A stretch of 64,000 nt of DNA from NCBI GenBank assembly GCA_964016875.1, contig OZ024730.1:45834943-45898942 (forward strand), read 5' to 3'. Source of the stretch: Fallopia convolvulus (lineage: Eukaryota; Streptophyta; Magnoliopsida; Caryophyllales; Polygonaceae). Under the pieces are notes generated by a model that saw only the letters and a list, made by a program, of their open reading frames with translations, ran no database searches and had not been told where the DNA came from. The translations under genes were made by a program, and so were the position numbers. Shown piece after piece: positions 47,254 through 60,620 of the stretch (position 1 is the first letter of the stretch; each line of letters opens with the position of its first letter).

Positions 47254-47395
47254 GCGACCATAAGGTCGCTAATTAGCGTCCATATGGTCGCTAAAAGCGT
47301 ATCAGCGACCATATGGTCGCTAAAAGTGTATCAGCGACCATATGGTCGCTAATTAGAGACCATATGGTCTCTAATTAGAGACCATATGGTCGCTA
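47254..47395. repeat. Palindrome cluster in the leader intron of the TNP2-like gene
   Basis: Two perfect GCGACCATATGGTCGC units and five variants, separated by AAAAG(T/C)GTATCA or AATTAGA. The cluster ends ~55 bp before the coding start. It lies in a probable 5' UTR intron (donor AAAG|GTATGT at 47082, acceptor ATGCAG at 47440). Confidence 0.85.
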
Positions 47396-47450
47396 AATGT
47401 AGTTGAATTAATTTAATTGTACTCTTATTTTGAAATGCAGGAAGGAAAAA

Positions 47451-50400
47451 ATGCGTGAGTGGATGTATGTGCGTAATATAAATGGTTTTTTGAACGACGA
47501 GTTTTTAGCTGGCGTAAAGCAATTTCTTGATTTCTGCAAATCTATGCCGTCCTATAACCCATCCGAATTAAGGTGTCCGTGTCGTAGGTGCAAGAATAAG
47601 AAAATGAAATCTGCGGATGATGTGCATTATCACCTTGTTAAGGAAGGTTTTGTTTCGAACTATTACCATTGGGTTTCGCACGGGGAGACAGATGAAAGGT
47701 TCGCTGCATTGTTGGCCGAGTCTAGACAACATGAAGGTTGTAGCAGTTCCGATCCAACACCACCATTAAATGTTGGCAATGATAATCGAATGGAACAGAT
47801 GGTGTATGATGGTTTTAATTATGGCCGAAGTGATTACACTGCTGATGATCCCGTGCAGAATGCGGATATAAGCCATGAGCAAAGGGAGCAATATTATAAT
47901 GAAGCGCCCAATCCCGATGCACAACGTATGTACGACATGTTGTCGGCCGCAAATAGGCCTTTGTGGCCTGGATGTGATATGACGCAATTGGAGGCTGCGA
48001 CTGAGCTACTGAACATAAAGTCTAAGCTGAGGATGACGGAGCGCGGATATGACATGATCTCGGATTTTTGCGGACGCGTTTCTCACCCGGAGACGACATT
48101 ACCAGCCACGTTTTACGACACGAAAAAATTGGTTGAGGGTCTCGGTCTTCCTTACGAGATGATTGATTGTTGTCCAAACTCTTGCATGATATATTGGGGT
48201 GCAGATGCAGAATACGCGGCATGCAAGATATGTGACTATCCTAGATGGAAGCAAGGCAAGACAAAGCTCATTCCCTATTCTCGTATGTTTTACTTGCCAA
48301 TAACTCCACGGTTGCAGAGGTTGTACGCATCTGTGGTGACTGCCGAACACATGAGATGGCATGCAGAGCACGCACAAGATGGGGTGATGAGACATCCTTC
48401 GGATGCAGAGGCATGGAGGCACTTCAATGCTATGTGGCCAGATTTTGCATCAGAAACACGAAATGTAAGACTAGGCTTGTGCACGGACGGTTTCAATCCG
48501 TTCGGGGCGTCCGGACTCCAGTACTCATGTTGGCCTGTGATTCTAACACCCTACAACCTTCCGCCGTCGATGTGTATGCGAGAAGAGGTTATGTTTTTGA
48601 CGGTTATTGTACCTGGACCGAAGAGCCCGAAGCAGAAGTTGGATGTCTACTTGCAGCCGTTGATAGCCGAGCTGAAGGATCTGTGGCTTAATGGGGTGTG
48701 CACATACGATTCTTGGAGGAAGCAGAATTTTGTGTTGCGTGCAGCTGTTATATGGACTATTAGTGACTTCCCCGCATATTCGATGTTGTCTGGTATGTTG
48801 TTAATTTTACATGTGCTAATTAATTTGAGACTATTATATATAATAATAATGCATATATATGAGTTGTGAACTTTAATTAATGTGTGATATAAAATATATG
48901 TTTGTGTAGGCTGGAGCACTTCTGGGAAATACGCATGTCCTTATTGTATGGAGGACACCGATGCATTTTATCTAACACATGGACACAAAATGTGCTGGTT
49001 CGATTGTCACAGGAGGTTTACAGAACCTGATCATCGCTTCCGAAACAACAAGACTGATTTCAAGAAAGGTAGACGGGAGCGTCGTGGTCCCCCGGTACTT
49101 CGTGATGGATACGAGATATTAGACCAGATAAACAATATGGGCTTGATGAAGATAACTGAAGTGGGAGCTGAGGAGCACAATGCCGCGGTCAGTAGAGGTT
49201 CGGGTTGGAAGAAGAAAAGCATTTTCTGGGACCTACCTTACTGGCCTAGTCTGCTGGTAAGACATAATTTAGATGTCATGCACATTGAGAAAAATGTCTT
49301 CGATAATATTTTCTTTACCATTCTCGATGTTCCGGGGAAGTCGAAAGACAAGTGGTCGGCTAGAAAGGATATGAAGGAATTGTGCAAGCGTCCGGAGTTG
49401 GAACCTGATGAGGAGGACAATAGGTACCCAAAGGCTTGCTATGCACTAGATCGTCATGAAAAACAAGTGCTTCTAGATTGGTTGAGATCCGTAAAATTCC
49501 CGGATGGCTACGTCTCCAACTTGAGCCGCTGCATTGACTTGCACAAGCTTAGGCTCTTTGGGATGAAGAGTCATGATTGTCATGTGTTCATGCAAAGGTT
49601 GATGCCTGTTGCTTTTCGTCCATTTCTTGATGACAAAGTATGGGAGCCCATAGCTCAGCTAAGTGCGTTCTTCAGAGACTTGACGTGTTACGAGCTGAAG
49701 CCTGAGGTGGTTACGCAGTTGCACAAGGAAATACCAATCATTTTGTGCAAGCTGGAGCGCATCTTTCCCCCTGCGTTATTTGATTCAATGGAGCACTTGC
49801 CTATTCATCTGCCACGGGAAGCTTCACTTTGTGGCCCTGTCAATTATAGATGGATGTATCCAGAAGAAAGGTACGTATAGTTGTATGCAGTTGTTCAGTT
49901 TTGGATTCATATAATTAACTTGTACAATAAATATTAATGGTTTTGAATGTATATCATGTAGGCTCTTAAAAAGGCTGAAGGCCTCAGTTGGCAACAAAGC
50001 CCACGTTGAGGGGTCAATTTGTAGTGCCTTTCTCGTTAAGGAGACGTCCACATTCTGCTTGTATTATTTTAGCGACCATGTGGCGAGTACTCATATGGAT
50101 AACGCCCGCAACTTCAGTTGCACACTTCCAGTTGGGGTTGATCCGGGAGATTTGTCTATTTTCACAACAACTGGTCGAACCCTGGGCAGATCAACTGCTC
50201 GTTTCCTCACAGATGATGAATTCCATGTGATCCAAACTTACATTCTCATGAACTGCGTCGAAGTGGAACCCTATATTGAGTACGTTTCTATAATCTCAAC
50301 TAAAGTTGGTTCGATATATATAAAGTATGTATTTCATTCAATTACTCTATCGTAGGTACTATTTGACAAACTTCGTGCGGTCGTCAAATCCAACAATAAC

Positions 50401-51058
50401 CGATGCTGAAGAGCAAAACATTTTGAAAAGACACTTTCGCCTCTGGTTTTACTCCCATGTAAGGATTTCTTATATTAATTTCAATTTAGTTTCAAAATAT
50501 ACATTTTTATGTTGCATCCGAAATTGTATATACATGCTGATTTAAAATTGCATGCAGGCCGACAGTCCGGCAGTTACAGATCCTAACATTGCAACACTTG
50601 CTCGTGGACCCTCTAAAAAAGTGAGGACGTATCCTGGTTACTTTGTCAATGGTTACCGATTCCACACGAGGGCACACGCATCAACCAGAGCCACAGACAA
50701 TAGTGGAGTTTGTGTTCTAGGACAAAGCTTCGGCACCGACGAGGAAGACTTCTATGGTGTGCTAGATGAAATCATTGAGCTGCATTACCTATCTCCAACC
50801 GTAAAGCGTCCTATTGTCTTTAATTGTTCGTGGTTTGACACTAGAAGTCGTGGGGGAACACGCAATCACCCTCACCTAAAGCTTGTCGATGTTCATCGAC
50901 ATAAAATGTTGAGAACAAAAGATCGTTACATATTAGCACATCAAGCCACTCAAGTTTATTTCCTCGATTACCCAAAGGTGAGGCGTGCAGATGCTGAATG
51001 GAGAGCGGTCTGTAAAGTGAAGTCACGAGTGTGGCCCGATGAAGGTACGTGCGCATGA
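47451..51058 (+). CDS. TNP2-type CACTA transposase, 5 exons
   Basis: Exons 47451-48792, 48910-49870, 49962-50279, 50356-50458 and 50558-51058 join in frame to about 1,074 aa. Domains: transposase-associated N-terminus (MREWMYVRNINGF, then RCPCRRCKN), Transposase_21/tnp2 core (RLYASVVTAEHMRWH, then LCTDGFNPFG and DFPAYSMLSGW), a zinc-like CPYC...H..C..C segment (GKYACPYC, then KMCWFDCHRRF), DUF4218 (KLRLFGMKSHDCHVFMQ) and DUF4216 near the end (GVLDEIIELHYL, then VFNCSWFD). TNP2-type proteins bind the terminal inverted repeats and carry the DDE nuclease activity of the CACTA superfamily. No stop or frameshift is visible. An acidic tail in another frame (to 51275) may be added by a further small intron after 51043. 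The start is the first Met after the acceptor at 47440. Confidence 0.9.
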
Positions 51059-51275
51059 GAGTGGGTCAAGGGGCGTTGCTGTTGAGGAGGCATTTCAACA
51101 TGATTCTTGCCTTCCACGAGTTATCGACGACAGTACACAAGATAATTATCCACTTGGTCCGTTAAACGACCCAAACGGAGAGGATCATGTCGTTGAGGAT
51201 CAAGAAGAGACGTCTACTGAAACGTCTGAGGGTGAGTTTGAGAGTGAGACTGATACAGATGAGGAAGACATGTAA
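51039..51275 (+). CDS. Probable acidic C-terminal exon of the TNP2-like gene
   Basis: The frame contains EDHVVEDQEETSTETSEGEFE and TDTDEEDM, an acidic tail as often follows DUF4216 in these transposases. It is out of frame with exon 5. A donor GAAG|GTACGT at 51043 exists, but no convincing short intron was fixed, so the join is uncertain. Confidence 0.4.
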   Translation: MKVRAHESGSRGVAVEEAFQHDSCLPRVIDDSTQDNYPLGPLNDPNGEDHVVEDQEETSTETSEGEFESETDTDEEDM

Positions 51276-51341
51276 TCGAAATAACACTATTGTTTAGTTG
51301 TTCACTTTTCTGATAACACTATTGGTAGTAATTTCGTTCTT

Positions 51342-51779
51342 AGCGACCATATGGTCGCTATTTAGAGACCATATGGTCGCTAAATCTAAAATTTTGGCAC
51401 GAAATTTGGTTTTTAAGCGCGTAGTTTGATTAAATTTCGTATTTAGCGACCACATGGTCGCTAAATAGCGACCATATGGTCGCTAAGCACGAAATTTATG
51501 GCGCCACGTGGAGGGAAAATCTGAGAATTCAATTTTTCACGAAATATTTCAATTAGCGACCATGTGGTCTCTAAATTGCGACCATATGGTCGCCGAAATA
51601 TCGGCCTGGTCCCAACCCTTTTTCACTTACAAGTAGCGACCATATGGTCGCAAAGTAGCGACCATGTGGTCGCTAATTTACGACCATATGGTCGCCGATA
51701 TATCGACTGGTCCCACCCCTTTTCACTTACAATTAGCGACCATATGGTCGCTAAATTAGCGTCCATATGGTCGCTAAAT
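51342..51779. repeat. Palindrome cluster between the two CACTA genes
   Basis: About five perfect GCGACCATATGGTCGC copies and seven or more variants (CCATGTGG, CCACATGG, AGAGACC...). Two segments containing ATATCG(A/G)CTGGTCCCA, CCCTTTTTCACTTACAA are repeated (51598-51635 and 51698-51733), so part of the cluster arose by duplication of a unit of about 100 bp. It sits directly upstream of the second gene. Confidence 0.9.
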
Positions 51780-51799
51780 GCGAATAAGAAGGAGAACAC

Positions 51800-52060
51800 C
51801 AGTTCTCCTTCTTCATTTCGCCCGACTCCTCTCTTTCGCTCTATCGCTCGACTCTCGCCGCCTCTGTCGCCCGACGCCACCGCCTCCTCCTCCCGTCCTC
51901 CTCCTCCTCCGTCCGCCTCCTCCTCCGTCCGTCCGCCTCCTCCTCCTCCCGTCCGCCTCCTCCTCCGTCCGCCCCTCCGCCTCCGTCCGCCTCTCCGCCT
52001 CCGTCCGACTCGCCTCCCCCGCCTCCTCCTCCCGTCCGAGCACCCCTCTCTTTATTTGTA
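51800..52060 (+). promoter_or_regulatory. TCC/CCG-rich leader of the TNPA-like gene
   Basis: A strongly strand-asymmetric stretch of CCTCCTCC and GTCCGCCTCC repeats. All frames are low complexity. Its position between the palindromes and the gene suggests a promoter/5' UTR tract, followed by a probable leader intron (about 52062-52790) rich in GATTGAGAAATT and TTGTTG. Confidence 0.5.
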
Positions 52061-52793
52061 AGTGATTTGTGGATTTGTTGTTGGTTTTGATATTGATTTT
52101 TGTTGTCTGTATTGTTTAGGGTTTGTTGATTGAGAAATTTGGTATTGTTTAGGGTTTGTTGTTTTTTGAGAAAATTGGTATTGTTTAGGGATTGTTGTTG
52201 TTTGAGAAAATTGGTATTGTTTAGGGGTTTTTGTTTAGGGTGAAATTGATTGAGAAATTGAATGAGAAAATTTTAGAAATTGATTGAGAAAATTTGAGAA
52301 ATTGGTATTGTTTAGGGGTTATTGTTTAGTTGTTGTTGTTTGAGAAATTGATAGAGAAAATTTGATTGATTGAGAAATTTGTGAAATTGAATTTGAGATT
52401 GTTTAGTTGAAATTTGAGAAATTTGTGAAATTTGAGAAATTGGTATGGTTTAGTTGTTGTTGTTGTTGAATTTGAGAAAATATAATTGAGAAATTGTTGT
52501 TGTAGCTTGTTGTTATTGGTTAGTTGTTGTTGTTGTTTTAGAAATTGATTGAGCAAAATTTGATTGATTGAGATAGAGTTTGATTTGGAAAAAAAAGTGG
52601 ATTAAATTGATTGTTGTTGTTGAAATGTTGAGAAAAATTGATTGAGATAGAGAAATATGAAATTGATAGAGTTTGAATGAATTAGAACAAGTTTATTGTT
52701 GATTTGTCAAGTTTGAATGAAATTGATTGTTGTTGTGCAAATGTTGGAAAAAATGAATTTGTATTGAATTGTTTGTTTTTTAGTTGTGTTATT

Positions 52794-54774
<1,981 letters not shown>

Positions 54775-54986
54775 ATTAGCGTAATTTTATTATGTTATTG
54801 TAAATTATTTGAATTTATGTAAATTAATGAATTTATGTAAATTAATGAATTTATGTATGTAAATTATTGAAATTTATGGAAATTAATGAATTTCTAGTAA
54901 TTAATGAAACATTAAATATTAACTATTTATATTAATTCGTAATTATTTATAATATTTCGTAATTATTTTTTTTAAAATTAAAAACA

Positions 54987-55415
54987 ATTAGCGACCATTT
55001 GGTCGCTATATTACACATTTTTATTTGGTGCTTTTAGCGACCATATGGTCTCTAATTAGAGTCCATATGGTCGCTAAAATCGGCGACCAAGTGGTAGCTA
55101 AAACCAGCGACCATATGGTCGCTGAATTTAGCGACCATATGGTCGCCGATTTTAGCGACCACCTGGTCGCTGTGGTCGCCAAACTGGTCGCCGCATGGGG
55201 GCGACCACCAGCGACCATGGTCGCTAACTAGCGACCATATGGTCGCTAAAATCAGCGACCATATGGTCGCGTGGTCGCTAAATTTAGTGACCATATGGTC
55301 GCAACATGGTTAGCGACCGACCTTTTATCGACCATTTTTAGCGACCATAATATGGTCGCTAAATGCATTTAGCGACCATATTTTGCATTTAGCGACCATA
55401 AATATGGTCGCTAAT
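54987..55415. repeat. Right subterminal cluster of palindrome GCGACCATATGGTCGC
   Basis: About four perfect copies and a dozen variants (CCATTTGG, CCACCTGG, CCAAGTGG, CCATAAATATGG). Towards the terminus the unit degrades to AGCGACCATA halves. The right TIR starts 20 bp beyond. Confidence 0.9.
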
Positions 55416-55434
55416 TTCGCTTTTTTCTGTAGTG

Positions 55435-55719
55435 ATCGATCTCCATTAGGGCACGGTTTTCCGAGCTAATTTCGAGATTTACGGCCTCGGACGCCGATCC
55501 GCGATCGCGGTGTGCAGTACCACGGTCGCGGTTCTCAGTGCCGCGCTCGCGGCTCTCGGAACCGCGCTCGCGGCTCTCGGAACCGCGCTCGCGGTTTCGT
55601 TCGCCGGGGATGGATCGCGCGGCTTCGTTTCGCGACGATGCCCCAGTCTCTTCAAAGTTGACTTCTTGATTCTCCGGTATCGACTCCAACACCATGTCTT
55701 CGCAGATCGAATACTCGCT
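55435..55719 (-). pseudogene. Gag-like N-terminal part of the interrupted retrotransposon
   Basis: Minus-strand frame from about 55737: ICEDMVLESIPENQEVNFEE, then repeated (S/T)E(S/N)R(E/D)RG units (about six), ending at the CACTA insertion. The repeated DNA unit contains CCGCGCTCGCGG. The frame continues in phase at 46361 after the CACTA and one ATC are skipped. Confidence 0.65.
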
Positions 55720-55736
55720 TCCCACAGACGGTGCCA
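55720..55736 (-). other. Primer binding site of the interrupted retrotransposon
   Basis: TGGCACCGTCTGTGGGA on the minus strand, eight bases after the 5' LTR end. It is the same site type as TGGCGCCGTCTGTGGGAA at 58748, with one substitution. Confidence 0.75.
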
Positions 55737-55744
55737 ATTATTGG

Positions 55745-56295
55745 TGTACAAAAACTCCGCCTTTAATTCGTCTTAAATACACCAATTAATAACTCCTCCT
55801 CTTCCGCTCCTCTTCGATCTCTTGACCTAGAAACCTGCAAAACAGTGGACACAAGGGGCGTGGACCTCGTAATCCACATCCGATACCTAAGTCAGAAGAG
55901 CAATTGTCGTTTTGAGCGACGAGGTACAACAAGAGAGCGGTGAATCCCTAAACAGTCGAGCTAAGCGAATATTAGCATGTCTAGGTTTTCTGAATTGCCG
56001 ATGTGCACATGTGTCTCTTCCTACACGCCTAAGGCGTGTATTTATAATGGAAGAGGGAGATCAGGGGGCCTTATTTAATTATTTCCTAGGGTTGCTTAAA
56101 GCCCAAGTTAGGAATATTCTCACCTTCTCCGGGTTTAATTCTATCATATTTGCAGGATAGAATCTTCCATAAAGTTGCATAAACGCCATATATTTTTATA
56201 TAGAAAATAACGAAAATAACTGCACAGTAATTTAAGAAATACCTTTTTAATAGCGAAAATAACTATAATAATTATGTTTGTTTTACCTGCTCACA
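55745..56295 (-). repeat. 5' LTR (right) of the interrupted retrotransposon
   Basis: 551 bp. On the minus strand it begins TGTGAGCAGGTAAAAC and ends GTTTTTGTACA. The partner of 43434-43980. Confidence 0.85.
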
Positions 56296-56647
56296 CCTAT
56301 ATATTCTTAAAAACCAACGTCTTCTTGTTTCAATTTTATAAATAAGTTATCAAAAGTTTGTTCCTAACAAGGAAATCAAAGACAATATCAAATACAATTG
56401 ACACCCAAATTAAACACATTAGACTATTATGATTACGACTGATACCTGACATTGTGTGCAAATTTGTAGAACAATAGAAATCTTTTCAACGACTATAAGC
56501 TACAATTAGATCTAAACTAATTAAGTTAGCAAGCGGGTACGTTTAAGTTAGCTTCCACTTTAACTTTCTAAGTTCTATATTGAAACCCATCTAACCATAT
56601 AATCAAGTAATTAAAGTCTATTAAAAAGTTAAAAGTCCAAAAATGTC
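56296..56647 (+). promoter_or_regulatory. Proximal upstream region of secreted protein copy 2
   Basis: Starts with CCTATAT, the point where similarity to the copy 1 promoter resumes after the retrotransposon, and includes ATTACGACTGATACCTGAC. About 430 bp remain between the LTR and the ATG. Confidence 0.55.
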
Positions 56648-56654
56648 TATAAAA
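56648..56654 (+). promoter_or_regulatory. TATA box, secreted protein copy 2
   Basis: TATAAAA, 74 bases upstream of the ATG at 56728, equivalent to TATAAATA in copy 1. Confidence 0.7.
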
Positions 56655-56727
56655 CCCGCAATACAACTCAACCACACACACCATCACACAAACTTGAGAG
56701 CATTGAGAGATCAATCCAACTCTAACA

Positions 56728-57198
56728 ATGGCTTCATACCCTCTCATTTGCATAGCATTCCTCGTGATTTGCTCGTTTTCGATCATTGAAACGGGCTCGG
56801 CTACCCGCTATGGGCCCACATCCAAGTCAGACTCATCATTGGTCCACGTGGAGTCGGAGCCGGTGACACCACCTCGTACTAGTAGCAACAACGACAAAGG
56901 CTTGAAACAATCCGTGGCTCAAGTTGTTGGGCCGGCATATCCTAACTATTACCCGTATTCCGGGCCAGGCAACCCGTACTACGGGCAGCCCGGGCAGCCC
57001 TACTTTCCAAACTACAGGAGTCCTCTGATTTTCCCCACTATTGGGGGCCCGTTCTCAAGCCCATACTCGTACCCGGGCCCGTACTCGACCTACAACCCCA
57101 CCCCGCTGTTCCCGTATGGGCCTGGACCGGGTTCAAATATCTATGGACCTGGACCATCTGATGGAGATGCTCGTGTCTCATCTAAGGCTCGTCCTTGA
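56728..57198 (+). CDS. Small secreted Pro/Tyr/Gly-rich protein, copy 2
   Basis: 156 aa, one exon, a clear duplicate of 35602. The same signal peptide (MASYPLICIAFLVICSFS, then ETGSA), the same TPPRTSSNN/GLKQSVAQVVG segment, a repeat core (NPYYGQPGQPYFPNY) and the identical tail DARVSSKARP. The YFPNYG repeat has one unit fewer and there are extra PG/GP units at the end. The reading frame is intact despite the large insertion upstream. Whether it is still expressed like copy 1 cannot be told from sequence. Confidence 0.85.
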   Translation: MASYPLICIAFLVICSFSIIETGSATRYGPTSKSDSSLVHVESEPVTPPRTSSNNDKGLKQSVAQVVGPAYPNYYPYSGPGNPYYGQPGQPYFPNYRSPLIFPTIGGPFSSPYSYPGPYSTYNPTPLFPYGPGPGSNIYGPGPSDGDARVSSKARP

Positions 57199-57929
57199 TC
57201 AATTACGCTAAATAAGTGTAAGATTAATCAACTTATAAGTTGATCAATTAAGTTACGTTAATTATAAAGTATATTTGATATGCGTATTTTATGATGTCTT
57301 TTTTTATCGATCAGTTTGTATGGGTTAGTAGTATACTATGTGTTGGAACACGTGTACTTGTTGACTATTACCAATTGTGATAAATAATGTATTAATTAAT
57401 GTGAATGTATGAATATATTGCTACTTATGTATCGTACTATGGTTTGTGATAAATAATATTTATCACTTATCTTTAAGGATTTGTCATATAGTATGTAATG
57501 AATATATATGATTTATTCCATATAATTAAAAATATTTGTCGCCTTGTCGGTTAGCTTTTGATAGAATGTTTTAAAGAAGATGGCGATTCTAGTAAGTATC
57601 GGTATGTTCCTTAACATTTTATTAGGGATAAATGAGAGAGGGTCTCTAAATTAGAGAGATGAAAGAATAAAATTAGAACAAACACATTTTAACTTTTTAA
57701 AAATAAAAGTTCAATTTTCTTTTATTACTAATGTTCTAACCCATCCGTTGGACGGAACAAAGTTTATATCACGTGTTTTTATTTTCTTAGATGTTCGGAC
57801 TTTTAAATTGCTAAAAATAGCCTAACCTTTTAGAGTGGTTGCGGTAATTAGCCTAATGTTTTAAAATTGCACATAAAAACCTATCATTTTTAAATGATTG
57901 CGCTTTTTAGCCTCTACCTTCCATGTGGC
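57199..57929. other. 3' flank of copy 2, then MULE-like sequence
   Basis: The first ~280 bp match the 3' flank of copy 1. At 57830-57929 the repeated text 'aaaaatagcctaaccttttagagtggttgcg' resembles a MULE inverted repeat, in which the next LTR element is inserted. A hairpin CCATCCGTTGGACGG at 57742 looks like a Helitron-type end but lacks CTAG. Confidence 0.4.
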
Positions 57930-58746
57930 TGATGATGCGCAAAATGACAGAATAAGAGGTGGGACCGGGGTACGAGGATTAACGGATTCGACGAGGTTCC
58001 CAGTTTAAACTCGGGGCCCATTGCCGTACCCATCTTAAAAAACAAACAAATCCATACCTTTGCGATGCCTCGAAACCTCGGCAATGAGGTTTAGACCTCG
58101 TTGCTCAAAAGCTGACACCCCCGCTCCGTCTAAACCACTCAGCGGTCACCGCTCCTCCAACCAATGACCAACTGCCTCACACTCAACCAAACAAAAGGCT
58201 TGATCTCGGGCGTCCCACATCGAACAAACACCAAAACTCGAATCCTCAAATCTCTATAAATAGAGGAGAACCTCGCAGGTAGTAAAGGGTCGAAAACCTC
58301 TTGAACTCAAGAACTATCTTGCTCGTTGAAGATCGACGTGTTGAAACATCGTTAGAGACCACACTACAGACAAGTGAAGGTCTACAAAAAGACTTCAAGT
58401 CACCTAAAAGAATCTCCGCCTCAAAGATCCCGGTACATCGCCTCGCAGGCTACAATCACCGCGTGCTCAATCAACCCCTTGATCTCACCACTAGAGCTCG
58501 ACACTCAGCCCGCTGGTGATAGAACCCCGTTGTAACTAGGAGATCTCGAACCCTGTTAGATCGAGATCTCGAACACTCTAAGAAAGATCTAGGACATTAT
58601 CGTTGGTTGTAATCTCGTTATTTGTAACCTCGCAACCTATAATCTCGCATTAAAAGGCATAAATAAAAGAGCAAGTGTTTGCACAATCGAATAAAAGTAA
58701 TCTCATTTCTTGTCTTCTAGCGCCTGGTTTATTTCGGGTTTCATCA
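57930..58746 (+). repeat. Left LTR of the Tat-like element
   Basis: Begins TGATGATGC and ends TTTCATCA, so the termini form a TGATGA/TCATCA inverted repeat. From about 57995 it matches the right LTR closely; the first ~65 bp differ, so one copy is rearranged there. A TATA-like CTCTATAAATAGAGG lies at 58251-58265. Confidence 0.75.
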
Positions 58747-58747
58747 C

Positions 58748-58765
58748 TGGCGCCGTCTGTGGGAA
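58748..58765 (+). other. Primer binding site of the Tat-like element
   Basis: TGGCGCCGTCTGTGGGAA, one base after the LTR end. This sequence follows the 5' LTR in many plant Ty3 elements. Confidence 0.8.
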
Positions 58766-58849
58766 CCTCTTCATCCTAAGCAGTTTCCCGATTTGTGCAA
58801 ACCTTGGCTTTTGAATCCCTCAGAATGGCCTGTCCAAACAACTTCTTCC

Positions 58850-60196
58850 CCCAACACCCCGATAACATGCCCGAAAGCTCGCAATGGATGAACGCGGGAC
58901 CAACATCGGGTTGACCGTTCGGAGTCCCTCTGGGGTGGGCGTACAATGCGCCACAAAACCCTTAATCGTTCCAAGGGTACGAACACCAGCAGGGCTTCGC
59001 CCCTTCATATGTCCCCGTACCCGCCCTAGGCCAACCTTACTCCGAGTACGTACCTGCGTACGTCCGCGAACATGTGCCAGGGCAGGAAACATCGACCAAC
59101 GGCTCGTCAACGGAGCGGCCTCCCCGGGACCCCATGCAACTCTCGAAGTCTCGCTCGCAACGTTCGAGGTTGCAAGGCCCGAAATTGTACGAAACGGCTG
59201 GAAGCGTGAACTACTCCCTGAAGTACCGCTCGCGACGTCACCACGTTGAGGCCGGAAGCCTCTCCCCGTTCGTGGACGAGATTCAAAGCGCAACTATGCC
59301 CAAGGGTTTCCATAGGCCACAAATGGGGCTTTACGACGGCGTGGCGGATCCGAAGGAGCATGTGAAGCATTTTGCTGTCCAGATGAACGTCAACTCCTAC
59401 AACGACGCCATCTTCTGCCGCTTCTTCCCGACCACCTTAGAGAAAGCCGCGATGACGTGGTTCATAAGGCTCAAGATTGGGTATGTGGCCTCGTTCGCTT
59501 AGTTGTGTGAGTCCTTCATCGCACACTTCAGCGGTTCGAGGAAGCGTAAGAAGAAGATGCGGGACCTCCGCGGTATCGAGAAGGGAGAGGGAGTCGCTGG
59601 GCACCTTCTTAACGAGGTTCACAACCGCGGTGGCAGAGATCGCACACATCGACGAATCGCCGGTGCGAGATACCATCATGGGTAACCTATGCCAAGGGAC
59701 CTTCAAGAATTACATTTTCCTGAAGTGCCCGACAATGTACGACAGCTTGTGCGCTCGGATCACGGCCCAGGTGTACGCTGAGGACGCCGCCAACCAACCG
59801 AGGACCGACAAGGAAATCGTCGTCGAGGCTAAGGGGAAGGCTAAGGTGGGCGTGCCGGCCGCAAGGGATGCGTATGTAACGCAGGCCCAAAACCTCGTGA
59901 ACAACAACAACAATAACAAGAACAACAACAACAACAACCGCAATAATAATCGCGGTGGTGGCGGTGGCAGTTGGAACTGCTTCGGCGGAAGGGAGCAAGG
60001 TTATAGGGGCAACGACGGCCCTTTGTATAACCCAAATGAGAAGGGACATGACAACCCCGCATCGGGAGCAAACACCTTACAACAAGGCCAGAGTCAGGCC
60101 AGAGCCAACAACGTCGAGCAGCAGGCTCCCGCGAAGCAGGCGCGGTCCGGTTCGACGACGACGCGCGATGGGTATATTCATACCATTTCGGGTTGA
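58850..60196 (+). pseudogene. Gag of the Tat-like element, frameshifted
   Basis: The capsid block SPFVDEIQSATMPKGF, then YDGVADPKEHVKHF, FPTTLEKAAMTWF and CESFIAHFSG is the Retrotrans_gag pattern. An in-frame stop (TAG) at 59500-59502 and frame changes near 59075 and 59600 break it. The continuation at 59580-60196 (AEIAHIDESPVRDTIMGNL, then an Asn-rich stretch and GGGGGSWNCFGG) precedes the protease. A trinucleotide AAC repeat encodes poly-Asn at 59901-59950. Confidence 0.75.
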
Positions 60197-60379
60197 CCTT
60201 CGTTGGCTGGATCAAGCCAGGCAGAAAGAAAGAGGTACGCGAGGGCAAGCCATCATGAGCCCTCGGTATTTAGCGTCGCACAAACCTCGCGGTCTCACGT
60301 AGGGCTGGCCTTCACCTCTGAAGATACCGAGGGTCTGCACATGCCACACTCGGACCCTTTGGTGGTGCATGCTCAAGTA

Positions 60380-60620
60380 GGCTAAAAAATTGTGAAGCGG
60401 GTGCTGGTGGACACGAGATCCTCCATGGACATCATGTACTATGGCGCTTTCGAGTAGTTGGGCATCTTCGAGACCTTCTTGAAGCCCTACGCTGGGAAAC
60501 TCACCTCCTTCTCAGGAGACGAGGTCGACGTCGCAGCTCTTATAGAGCTCTGGATGACGCTAGGCACCGGTTCGACGAGGCGAACCGAGATGGTGGAATT
60601 TACTGTGGTACACCTGCCCT
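60380..60620 (+). pseudogene. Protease remnant of the Tat-like element
   Basis: VLVDTRSSMDIMYYGAFE followed by a stop, then LGIFETFLKPY. This is the retropepsin active-site block with DTR instead of DTG. It is cut at about 60620 by the foreign LTR fragment. Confidence 0.65.

Noticed and set aside
51623..52065. Arg/Pro-rich open frames on both strands
   Set aside because: Produced by TCC/CCG simple repeats and the palindrome cluster; no protein-like pattern.
52326..52556. Asn/Gln-rich minus-strand open frame
   Set aside because: Low-complexity translation of the GTTG-rich leader intron of the TNPA-like gene.
57735..57760. Helitron 3' end at the hairpin CCATCCGTTGGACGG
   Set aside because: The expected CTRR-T terminus is missing next to the hairpin.
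58884..59370. Overlapping plus- and minus-strand ORFs in the Tat-like element
   Set aside because: Only the frame carrying the gag capsid motifs is supported; the others are shadows in GC-rich DNA.
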